Shown here one piece after another: positions 8,356 through 15,358 of a stretch of DNA of 64,000 nucleotides. Position numbers and translations under genes: made by a program. The notes beneath the pieces were generated by a model. It did not search any database, had not been told where the DNA came from, and saw only the letters and a list, made by a program, of their open reading frames with translations. Location of the stretch: positions 31,446 to 95,445 of the forward strand of contig DATAZE010000060.1 of assembly GCA_036272195.1 (NCBI GenBank), read 5' to 3'. Numbering within the stretch: the stretch's first letter is position 1; each line of letters begins with the position of its first letter. This stretch comes from DASXHY01 sp036272195. GTDB lineage: Bacteria > Verrucomicrobiota > Verrucomicrobiia > Limisphaerales > DASXHY01.

Positions 8356-8446
8356 GAAAAAGTTCCAAGCTCCAAGTTCCAAAAGTATCAGACGTGGGTT
8401 GGCGGCGCAACGGAGCTTCTTTGGAACTTAGAGTTTGGAACTTTCC
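8356..8446. repeat. Inverted AAGTTCCAAG-type interspersed repeat
   Basis: Just after the RCC1 gene, a left arm (8356-8385, with AAGTTCCAAG-like units) faces a right arm (8417-8445, with TTGGAACTT units), about 24 of 28 bases being complementary. It can fold as a long hairpin. Related AAGTTCC/GGAACTT arms recur at 47451-47636, so this looks like a dispersed family. Confidence 0.55.
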
Positions 8447-8501
8447 GATTCAATAGATTCATTGCGGGCGATTTTTCTCTATAAATAAGGGTTTCTGCGT
8501 G

Positions 8502-8563
8502 AATGTTACAATTCAGCGCCAGACTTTAAGTCGCTTAAAAGGTCGTCACCAAATTGTAACATT
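8502..8563. promoter_or_regulatory. Perfect 12-bp inverted repeat upstream of the porin gene
   Basis: AATGTTACAATT (8502-8513) and its exact reverse complement AATTGTAACATT (8552-8563) flank 38 bp, ending 43 bp before the porin start at 8607. Each arm contains the TGTTACAA core found in spacers of the sugar-utilisation region. A dimeric or looping regulator site is plausible; an RNA hairpin is the alternative. Confidence 0.5.
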
Positions 8564-8606
8564 TCCGCCACGGAGTTGTTGCGGTGGGTTTTTAGGTTCT
8601 TTTCAA

Positions 8607-10136
8607 ATGCGACAATCTCCTATCAAAAACATTGGCTCTCGGAGCATTCGTGCGGCGGCGACGGTGGCGGTTTGCGCCGCGAGTGTGGCAATCGGTGCGG
8701 AAGCGCCGGACCCGCTCCTGGATTTGTTCGTTAAAAAGGGATTTGTCACGCAGGAAGAAGCGGACAAGGTAAAGGCGGAGGCGGATGCCATGCGCACCAA
8801 TGAATTGGCCCAGCTTCCGGGGTCCAAATGGAAAATCAACAATGCCATCAAGAATGTGGAATTGTTCGGCGACCTCCGCGTGCGCTACGAGGATCGTACC
8901 GCGACGGACCCGAAGGGCGGCAGCGTCGATTTGAACCGTCTTCGTTACGCGGTAAGACTCGGATTGCGCGGCGAAGTTTACGATGACTTTTATTATGGCG
9001 TTCGCATTGAGACGTCGACGAATCCGCGATCAAGCTGGGTGACGTTCGGTTCTTCGTCCAGCGCGCCCTTTGGAAAATCGGCCGCGGGCATCGGCATTGG
9101 CCAGGTTTATCTTGGATGGAAGCCTACGGATTGGGCGGACATTACCGTGGGCAAGATGCCTAATCCATTTTACACGACCACCTTGACCTGGGATTCGGAT
9201 TTGAACCCGGAAGGTTTGGCGGAACGTTTTAAATATACTGTGGGGCAGGCGGATATTTTTGCGAACTTCGGCCAGTTTATATATGAGGACCCGAATCCGA
9301 CCCACGCGAGCGCGGGTTATTTCAATTTCAATTATAACGATTCCAATCTGCCTTTTGTTCTCGGGTGGCAATTGGGCGTCAATTATCACGTAACGAAAAC
9401 GGTTTCGTTCAAGGTGGCGCCGGCGCTGTACAATTACACGGGACGGGGCGCGAACAATATCAGTGCCACCTCTCCGGATTTCGCGGGAGTTTTCGTCGGC
9501 CAGGGGACAACGTTTGGCGTGGCCGGACATTCCGCCTTTTATAATGTCGGACCTTACGATGGATTTTTCTCGAATGAAACGGGCATCAACGATCTCCTGA
9601 TTTTGGATGTGCCGTGGGAACTGAACGTCAAAGTAAAGAAGCTCAATGTCCGGTTGTTCGGTGATTACGCGCAAAACCTGGACGGAGGCGATCGCGCACG
9701 GGCGGCTTTTACGGCGCAGAGCAATCCCGCATTTAACGGCAGCGGGATCATCCTGATTCCATCCGCGCAAACCGGCGATGACAAGGCGTATCAAATCGGT
9801 TTGGCGATCGGCAATAAGGACAGTTTAGGTTTGGTGACCGGCGCGACAGCCAAGCGGCACGCCTGGGAATTACGCACCTATTGGCAGCACGTGGAGCAGT
9901 ATTCGCTGGATCCTAACCTGATTGATTCGGACTTTTTCGAAGACTTGAACATGGAAGGTATTTACGCCGCGGCGGCCTTTGGTTTGACGGATAATATGAT
10001 CGCGACCCTGCGTTATGGATATGCCACTCGGATTAACGACAAGTTGGGCACCGGTGGCAGCAATCAGGATATCCCGCAGATGAATCCGTTCCACCGATAC
10101 AATCTCCTGCAATTGGATCTGACCATGCGGTTCTAA
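8607..10136 (+). CDS. Putative outer-membrane porin
   Basis: This is a 509-residue protein. The ATG at 8607 is preferred because it begins a signal sequence (MRQSPIKNIGSRSIRAAATV, ending SVAIGAEA); the frame extends to 8499 but there it runs through an inverted repeat. A short helical/coiled segment follows (LLDLFVKKGFVTQEEADKVK, then AEADAMRT), as in porins with a periplasmic stalk. Then comes a long barrel-like region of alternating hydrophobic and polar residues (VELFGDLRVRYEDRT, LRYAVRLGLRGEVYDDFYYG), ending with the aromatic outer-membrane signature LLQLDLTMRF. The layout matches the putative porin family common in Verrucomicrobia and Bacteroidetes. Substrate selectivity is unknown. It is alone in its transcription unit. 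Confidence 0.85.
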   Translation: MRQSPIKNIGSRSIRAAATVAVCAASVAIGAEAPDPLLDLFVKKGFVTQEEADKVKAEADAMRTNELAQLPGSKWKINNAIKNVELFGDLRVRYEDRTATDPKGGSVDLNRLRYAVRLGLRGEVYDDFYYGVRIETSTNPRSSWVTFGSSSSAPFGKSAAGIGIGQVYLGWKPTDWADITVGKMPNPFYTTTLTWDSDLNPEGLAERFKYTVGQADIFANFGQFIYEDPNPTHASAGYFNFNYNDSNLPFVLGWQLGVNYHVTKTVSFKVAPALYNYTGRGANNISATSPDFAGVFVGQGTTFGVAGHSAFYNVGPYDGFFSNETGINDLLILDVPWELNVKVKKLNVRLFGDYAQNLDGGDRARAAFTAQSNPAFNGSGIILIPSAQTGDDKAYQIGLAIGNKDSLGLVTGATAKRHAWELRTYWQHVEQYSLDPNLIDSDFFEDLNMEGIYAAAAFGLTDNMIATLRYGYATRINDKLGTGGSNQDIPQMNPFHRYNLLQLDLTMRF

Positions 10137-10294
10137 GCGCCTGATGAATTCATGACCGCCCTTTCGGAAACCAGTTTCATTTGGATGGCTTCGAAAGGTG
10201 GCCTATGAGCGGGTGCAGCCTCACACGGGGAAATTCGGCGCGCGCGGAGCTTGAATTTCACCGGCGGCCTACGCTTTAGCCAGGGAGATGTACC

Positions 10295-11587
10295 TTGGCG
10301 CGAAGAAAATTTAGCCACTGGCCCGGCGCGTCGATTCCGCGAGGGCGGCCTTTTCGCCGGTCGATCATAATCGCTTTGGGGTTTCTGCCGGCGTTGGCGT
10401 CACATTCACAAGAGGCATTGCGCAGGGCACTCTCAGCCGACGCGGCGATTAATTCACAAACGAACGCGACGGTTGTGCCGCAACCGGACAGTATACGCGC
10501 CGGACCGGTGCTGCTTAACGTCGGCACCTACCTTGGCGTGACTTTCGATGACAACATCAATACGTCCCAGGACCATCCCCGGAGCGATACGTCCATTCAC
10601 GCGGGCGTGACCCTCGGTTTTCTCTGGCAGGCGACGGAGAATTCAAAAATTCAATTATCTTCGCAATTCGGCTACGCCACTTATCTCGGGCATACGCGAA
10701 GCGACTCGCTTGAAATCGCGCCCAACTCCACGCTGACGTGGGACCTTTCGTTCGACCAGGGGACTCTCTCGTTCTACGATCAGTTCGATTATTCTGACGA
10801 GGTGGTCACCGTGCCGTCGGTGGCGGGGCTGAATTCCCTGCCGCGGCTGGACAACACCATTGGCGCACGGGCGCAATGGTTTCCCGGCAAGTGGCAATTG
10901 GAAGCGGGACTCAGCCATGACGATTTCCGCTCCACTTCGCGCGCGTTTGAATATCTCGACCGCGGATCGGAATATCTTTTCCTAAAGGGCGCGTGGCGTT
11001 TTGCGGAGAGCACCCAGGCGGGAATTGAACTCAGCGTCAGCGAAACGGATTACCGGCTGCCGCTGCAAAGTGATAATACGAGTTACAGCCTGGGGCCGTA
11101 TCTGAACTGGAACATCACCCAGTTCCTGACCGCGAACATCAGCGGCGGACCGACCATCTACCGTTTCGATGGCACGTTCGGCGAGCCACCGAGCACGCTG
11201 GTTTCGTATTATTTCGATTTTGAGCTGACGCATCAGCTCACGCAGTTCCTTTCTTATCAACTCTCCGCGCGGCGGGATGTTCAACTGGGATATAACAAGG
11301 GAAACAATTACACCGAACTGCTTTCGTTCAGCGACGCGATGACGTGGGCGGCCACGCAATACTCCAATCTCGGATTGACGCTTACGTACGAACACGGAAC
11401 CCAGCCGTTGCTTTTTATCGAAAAGGAAAATTTCGACCGGATCGGCGTCACCATGAGCGTTTCCTATCGGCTGACGGACAAGCTGGGCAGCGGCGTGAAT
11501 TTTTCGCATTGGGAACGGACTTCCAATATTTCCGGGAGCAGTTACAGCGATAACAGTATTTCGTTTCAGTTGAATTACAGCTTCTGA
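10295..11587 (+). CDS. Outer-membrane beta-barrel protein, probable exopolysaccharide module
   Basis: This is a 430-residue protein with a TTG start at 10295, supported by the AGGGAG ribosome-binding sequence at 10282-10287; no in-frame ATG fits better. A signal-like N-terminus (RRSIIIALGFLPALASHSQEA) is followed by ~350 residues of alternating beta-strand pattern (LLNVGTYLGVTFDDNIN; IQLSSQFGYATYLGHTRS; LGPYLNWNITQFLTANISGG) and the terminal strand SISFQLNYSF, whose final Phe is the hallmark of a BAM-inserted barrel. The next gene is a polysaccharide-export lipoprotein, so this barrel may be a surface or secretion component for an exopolysaccharide. That link is inference from context. A hairpin-plus-T terminator at 11722-11744 could separate the two transcripts. 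Confidence 0.75.
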   Translation: MARRKFSHWPGASIPRGRPFRRSIIIALGFLPALASHSQEALRRALSADAAINSQTNATVVPQPDSIRAGPVLLNVGTYLGVTFDDNINTSQDHPRSDTSIHAGVTLGFLWQATENSKIQLSSQFGYATYLGHTRSDSLEIAPNSTLTWDLSFDQGTLSFYDQFDYSDEVVTVPSVAGLNSLPRLDNTIGARAQWFPGKWQLEAGLSHDDFRSTSRAFEYLDRGSEYLFLKGAWRFAESTQAGIELSVSETDYRLPLQSDNTSYSLGPYLNWNITQFLTANISGGPTIYRFDGTFGEPPSTLVSYYFDFELTHQLTQFLSYQLSARRDVQLGYNKGNNYTELLSFSDAMTWAATQYSNLGLTLTYEHGTQPLLFIEKENFDRIGVTMSVSYRLTDKLGSGVNFSHWERTSNISGSSYSDNSISFQLNYSF

Positions 11588-11721
11588 AACATTTCGGCAG
11601 GGTCGCAATTTATCAAAACTCGCTGCGGGCATTCCCTTCTCCGAAAGCGGCGGAGGGCCGCCGCACTCTAAAACCTAACGGAATGCTTTGCGCTGCTTGA
11701 CTCGCGATAGCGTCCTGGAGT

Positions 11722-11744
11722 GCGCCAGCCTTCTGGCGCTTTTT
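11722..11744 (+). terminator. Hairpin with T-run after the beta-barrel gene
   Basis: GCGCCAG-CCTT-CTGGCGC (11722-11739) is followed by five T residues from 11740. It also resembles a dispersed repeat of Verrucomicrobia that is often mis-translated as an N-terminal extension, as would happen if the next gene were started at 11688. Confidence 0.6.
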
Positions 11745-11894
11745 GCTGAGCGCCTGGGTTCGTTGAAATTGGGCGCTCTCAATATTTTCGTGTTACGAAC
11801 CGGTAACATTGCTCCCATTGGGCATTTGCCGCTTGATACCGGTAATGCGAGCCGCCTAGATGTTGGAGTTTCCCCGCCATCGGCGGGCAGCGAA

Positions 11895-12602
11895 ATGATG
11901 AGTAAATTGAAAATGAACGCGGCCCTTGTTTTGAATGAGAGCGACCTCGTGGAACGCCGTCCGCGGCGTGCCGGCAACTTGTGGCTTGGACCCCTGGCAG
12001 GGATGGCTGCGCTGGGAATGTTGCTCGCGGTCCTCGTTGCCGGCTGTGCGACAAATTCCGATGGCCCGCCGGCGGAGTATTCGCGTCTCAATCTGTTTCC
12101 GCACTCCACCAATATCCTGGACCAAGGCGACGCCATTAGCATCACCTTCCGGTATTCCACGAATTTCAATGCCGTCCAGAAAATCGGGCTGGATGGAATG
12201 GTGAACCTGGAAGAAGTGGGAGAGGTCATGGCCGAGGGCAAGACGGTCGTGCAGTTGGAGGCCGAACTTACCGCGCTTTACAAGAGCCAGGTGAAGGATG
12301 ATCCCATCAGCGTGAAACTTGTGGCCGCTGTGGCCGCGGTGTATGTGACCGGCGCGGTCACTCGGCCCGGAAAAATTCCGATGGAGCGACGCATGACGGT
12401 GCTGGATGCTATTTCGGAAGCCGGCGGGTTCGATCCCTATCGCGCCAAGCTTTCGAGTGTCACCGTGCTGCGTGTGGATGGCGAGAGGCAAAGAATTTAC
12501 CGGCTGAATTTGAATCGAATCCTTGCCGGCGAGGACGAGGCACTTTTTTACCTGAAGCCCTTCGACGTGGTGCACGTGCCGACGAAGACCTTCAATTTTT
12601 GA
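11895..12602 (+). CDS. Polysaccharide export lipoprotein, Wza-like (Poly_export + SLBB)
   Basis: This is a ~235-residue protein. The start is placed at 11895 (or the adjacent ATG at 11898), because the longer frame from 11688 reads through a terminator-like repeat. The N-terminus carries Arg residues and then a hydrophobic run GMLLAVLVAGC, where VAGC is a lipobox, so the mature protein should be an outer-membrane lipoprotein beginning at that Cys. A Poly_export domain follows (LDQGDAISITFRYSTNFNAV, VNLEEVGEVMAEGKTVVQLE), then one SLBB domain (VYVTGAVTRPGKIPMERRMT, then DAISEAGGFDPYRAK). Family members form or dock on the outer-membrane channel for capsule or exopolysaccharide. It is short for a Wza, with only one clear SLBB. 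No glycosyltransferases or Wzc lie in the window. Confidence 0.85.
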   Translation: MMSKLKMNAALVLNESDLVERRPRRAGNLWLGPLAGMAALGMLLAVLVAGCATNSDGPPAEYSRLNLFPHSTNILDQGDAISITFRYSTNFNAVQKIGLDGMVNLEEVGEVMAEGKTVVQLEAELTALYKSQVKDDPISVKLVAAVAAVYVTGAVTRPGKIPMERRMTVLDAISEAGGFDPYRAKLSSVTVLRVDGERQRIYRLNLNRILAGEDEALFYLKPFDVVHVPTKTFNF

Positions 12603-12611
12603 GGCTCCGCC

Positions 12612-12625
12612 CCCTCGAAAGAGGG
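12612..12625. repeat. Small CCCTC-GAAA-GAGGG hairpin
   Basis: A five-base stem with a GAAA tetraloop lies in the short spacer between the export gene and the glycosidase. A longer version with the same loop occurs at 17701-17720. It may be part of a dispersed hairpin family. Confidence 0.4.
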
Positions 12626-12665
12626 ATTACGTGGTTGCGCTGGGAATCTATCGTTAGGTCGTGAA

Positions 12666-14105
12666 ATGTGTGTTCTGGCGATGTCCAATAACGAACACGA
12701 AACCAGTGATCGCACATCTCGACTCCACGCCTTGAAAAAGAACCTGAACTTCCGGCAGTCTTGCATAATCACGCGGTCTTTTTGCCTGGCGCTTTCGTGC
12801 GCGGCTGTGTTCGGCCTGACGGCGCGGGGCCAATCGGAAAATCATGGCCCAACGAAAGCCGAAATTCGCAAGACGGACAGCGGCTACCAACTCTACGTCG
12901 ACGGCAAGCCGTTTTGGATCAAGGGCGCGGGACTTGGTTCGGGCACGATGGAGCAATTGGCCGTGCGCGGTGGAAATTCCGTTCGCACCTGGGGCTCGGG
13001 AGGCGGTGAAGCGCTCCTCGCACGCGCGCAGAAGAACGGGCTCTGTGTTACGCTCGGCCTGGACGTGGGGCGGGAGCGGAACGGTTTCAATTATGATGAC
13101 CCGGTGATGGTTGCCCGGCAATTGGAGCGCATCAAAACTCAAGTGTTGCGCTATAAGGACCAGCCGGCGTTGATCATCTGGGCGATTGGGAACGAGTTAA
13201 ATTTGAACGCGGAAAACCCGAAAGTGTGGGACGCGGTCAACGGTATTTCAAAAATGATTCATGAGGTGGATCCCAATCATCTCACCACCACGCCGCTGGC
13301 GGGAGTCAATCTGCATTTGCTTCACGAACTCAAAACGCGCGCGCCGGACCTGGACCTGCTCGCGGTGCAGATGTACGCGGACATTGTGAATCTGCCGCGC
13401 TATTTGCATGAAGCGCAATGGGACGGGCCGTATATCGTGACCGAATGGGGAGCGACGGGACATTGGGAATCTCCCAAAACCGATTGGGGCGCGCCGTTTG
13501 AAAACGACAGCACGGTCAAGGCGGGCCTTTACGAAAAGCGGTATGACGCAGTGATTGCCACTGACCCGCAACATTGCCTCGGTTCCTACGCGTTTCTGTG
13601 GGGTCAAAAACAGGAGCGGACGCCCACCTGGTACGGGGTGTTTCTTGATTCGGGCGAGCAAACCGAATCGGTGGACGTGCTGCAGCATTTGTGGAGTGGC
13701 AATTGGCCGACGAACCGCAGCCCGCAAATCAAGGGCGCGTGGCTGAACGGCGAAACGCCCCGGCAAAGCGTGCATCTCAAGCCGGGAACGTCTTACACGG
13801 CGAAAATTTTAGCGAAGGATCCGGACAACGATGCGCTGGCCTACTCGTGGGAAATTCTGAAGGAAAGCAGCGCTACGAGTGTGGGCGGCGATTTCGAGGC
13901 CAAACCCTCCGGCCTGGCGGGATTGATTTCAAATCGCGCTATCAGCGATGTGACACTATCTGCGCCGGCACAGCCCGGAGCGTATCGCCTTTTTGCGTAC
14001 GTTCGCGACGGGCATGGACATGCCGCGCATATGAATATTCCTTTCTACGTGGATGCAACCAATGCGGTCGAGGTGAAATCCGCGGCGGCGGGAACGGGGC
14101 AGTAG
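12666..14105 (+). CDS. Secreted glycoside hydrolase with GH2-type TIM barrel
   Basis: This is a 479-residue protein. After an unusually long N-terminus, a hydrophobic stretch (FCLALSCAAVFGLTARGQS, residues ~39-57) acts as signal peptide. The catalytic core resembles the TIM barrel of GH2 enzymes: GYQLYVDGKPFWIKGAG starts the domain, IIWAIGNELN carries the predicted acid/base Glu, and YIVTEWGATGHWE carries the predicted nucleophile Glu. The two beta-sandwich domains that normally precede a GH2 barrel are missing. After residue ~360 an Ig-like beta domain follows (TSYTAKILAKDPDNDALAYS, then YRLFAYVRDGHGH). It lies 63 bp after the Wza-like gene on the same strand, so it may trim or process the exported polysaccharide. 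The exact specificity cannot be read from sequence. The alternative start at 12681 is possible. Confidence 0.78.
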   Translation: MCVLAMSNNEHETSDRTSRLHALKKNLNFRQSCIITRSFCLALSCAAVFGLTARGQSENHGPTKAEIRKTDSGYQLYVDGKPFWIKGAGLGSGTMEQLAVRGGNSVRTWGSGGGEALLARAQKNGLCVTLGLDVGRERNGFNYDDPVMVARQLERIKTQVLRYKDQPALIIWAIGNELNLNAENPKVWDAVNGISKMIHEVDPNHLTTTPLAGVNLHLLHELKTRAPDLDLLAVQMYADIVNLPRYLHEAQWDGPYIVTEWGATGHWESPKTDWGAPFENDSTVKAGLYEKRYDAVIATDPQHCLGSYAFLWGQKQERTPTWYGVFLDSGEQTESVDVLQHLWSGNWPTNRSPQIKGAWLNGETPRQSVHLKPGTSYTAKILAKDPDNDALAYSWEILKESSATSVGGDFEAKPSGLAGLISNRAISDVTLSAPAQPGAYRLFAYVRDGHGHAAHMNIPFYVDATNAVEVKSAAAGTGQ

Positions 14106-14168
14106 TTTTCCCTCAAAAAGAAATTTTCGAAAAAGTGGCACTGCAAAGATGGATCCATGGCACGGGCG

Positions 14169-14412
14169 CATCTCAAAATTTGTACAGTATTTCAGCCACG
14201 GAGTGGCGCCAGAGGGTAGCCCACGGCGCGAGCCGTGGGATTGAAGGGATAAAAGAAAACGAGCCGCGGAGCGGCGAAAGAACGCGCCAGGGTATTTTTC
14301 TTTCGCCCCATCCGGGGCTCAACGATTTTCACGACCGGTTCCCACGGCTCGCGCCGTGGGCTATCTTCTGACGCTGCTCCGCAGCTTTTTGCGGTATACA
14401 AATTTTGAGATG
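14169..14412. repeat. 244-bp inverted-repeat element (MITE-like or structured)
   Basis: The spacer holds a nested inverted repeat. The outer arms, 14169-14184 and 14397-14412, are 16 bp and perfectly complementary. Inner arms 14217-14240 and 14340-14363 are 24 bp and also perfect, and each is itself palindromic (CCCACGGCGCGAGCCGTGGG). No open reading frame of interest lies between the arms and no clear target-site duplication flanks them. It could be a non-autonomous mobile element or a folded RNA. The remaining spacer on either side (14106-14168 and 14413-14493) holds nothing recognised. Confidence 0.7.
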
Positions 14413-14493
14413 GGCCCCATGGGACGCCTGTGGCGCTATCATGGTTGACTGGCGCGGAGTGGCGATACATTCTTCGACCAGACCCCCACGCGT

Positions 14494-14673
14494 ATGAAAG
14501 CATATCTTGTGACGACGGGCATCATCTTCGGTTTGATTACGACAGCTCACGTTTGGAGAGCGATTGCGGAAGGGCCGCAATTGGCGCGAGATCCGTTTTT
14601 TCTTTTGTTAACTGCGTTGGCCGCCAGTTTGTGTGTGTGGTCATTTTGGCTGTTCAGGAGAGTGGCAAAATAA
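14494..14673 (+). CDS. Small two-helix membrane protein
   Basis: An ATG at 14494 opens a 59-residue frame ending at the TAA at 14671-14673. It encodes MKAYLVTTGIIFGLITTAHV, an intervening loop WRAIAEGPQLARDPFF, and a second hydrophobic segment LLLTALAASLCVWSFWLF with a basic tail RRVAK. Two transmembrane helices are predicted. I recognise the pattern of a small conserved membrane protein found in diverse bacteria (TxAHxWR motif, then a GP-x-x-x-x-DP loop), with no established role. Stop-to-stop length, codon pattern and hydropathy all support a real gene. It sits next to a two-component system on the other strand. Confidence 0.7.
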   Translation: MKAYLVTTGIIFGLITTAHVWRAIAEGPQLARDPFFLLLTALAASLCVWSFWLFRRVAK

Positions 14674-14728
14674 TTCCCGGCAGGATCGTCACAGAGCCGT
14701 TTTGTTGAACGCGATCCGCTAGAAAATA

Positions 14729-15358
14729 TTACAAGTGGATGATCCCCCGCAGAATGGCAGTGGTCACTGCTTCGGTGCGATCGGCCACGCGAAGTTTGCC
14801 GAGGATGTTTTTGAGATGGCCTTTTACCGTATGCTCGCTGATGCCGAGCGTGTCGGCAATTTCCTTGTTGGCCAGGCCACGGGCGAGTTTGTGCAGCACT
14901 TCGACCTCGCGGGGCGTTAGTTCCTCAAATGTCTTTCGGGAAGCAAGCCGGCTGGCAATGTCCTTGGGAATCCATCGTTCCCCGGCAGCGACGGTGCGCA
15001 GCGCGGGAATCAATGTTTCGCGCGTGGAATTTTTCAGCACGTAACCCTGCGCGCCTGCCTGAAGGGCCTTGTGAATGTCCTCGTCACCGTCAAAGGTGGT
15101 CAGCATCAGGATGCGGGCGGCGGGAAATTTGTTACGGATTTCCGTGGTGGCCTGGATGCCGTCTTTGCCGGGCATTCGCAAATCCATCAACGTCAGGTCC
15201 GGCACTAATTTTTCAAAACAATCGATGGCTTGCGCGCCGTCTCCGGCTTCGCCCGCAACTTCCATGTCCGGTTCCATGTTGACGACGGCCGTAAGCCCCA
15301 TGCGGACGAGGAAATGATCATCGACGATTAAAATCCGAATTTTGGCGCCTGGTTTCAT
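14729..15358 (-). CDS. NarL/FixJ-type response regulator
   Basis: This 209-residue protein has a REC domain (residues ~7-125) with acidic pair D13-D14, phospho-acceptor D59 in LTLMDLRMPG and K109 in YVLKNS. A C-terminal LuxR-type helix-turn-helix follows (LTPREVEVLHKLARGLANKE through TVKGHLKNILGKLRV, residues ~146-198). It should bind DNA after phosphorylation. The start codon overlaps the stop of the upstream kinase gene by 4 nt (15355-15358, ATGA), so the two are translationally coupled and form a cognate pair. Its target genes are not known; the nearest candidates are the exopolysaccharide module on one side and the glycan-degradation region on the other. Confidence 0.95.
   Translation of the reverse strand: MKPGAKIRILIVDDHFLVRMGLTAVVNMEPDMEVAGEAGDGAQAIDCFEKLVPDLTLMDLRMPGKDGIQATTEIRNKFPAARILMLTTFDGDEDIHKALQAGAQGYVLKNSTRETLIPALRTVAAGERWIPKDIASRLASRKTFEELTPREVEVLHKLARGLANKEIADTLGISEHTVKGHLKNILGKLRVADRTEAVTTAILRGIIHL

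Noticed and set aside
11688..11894. N-terminal extension of the polysaccharide-export lipoprotein
   Set aside because: It reads through a terminator-like repeat (LECASLLALF) and puts ~70 residues before the lipobox signal.
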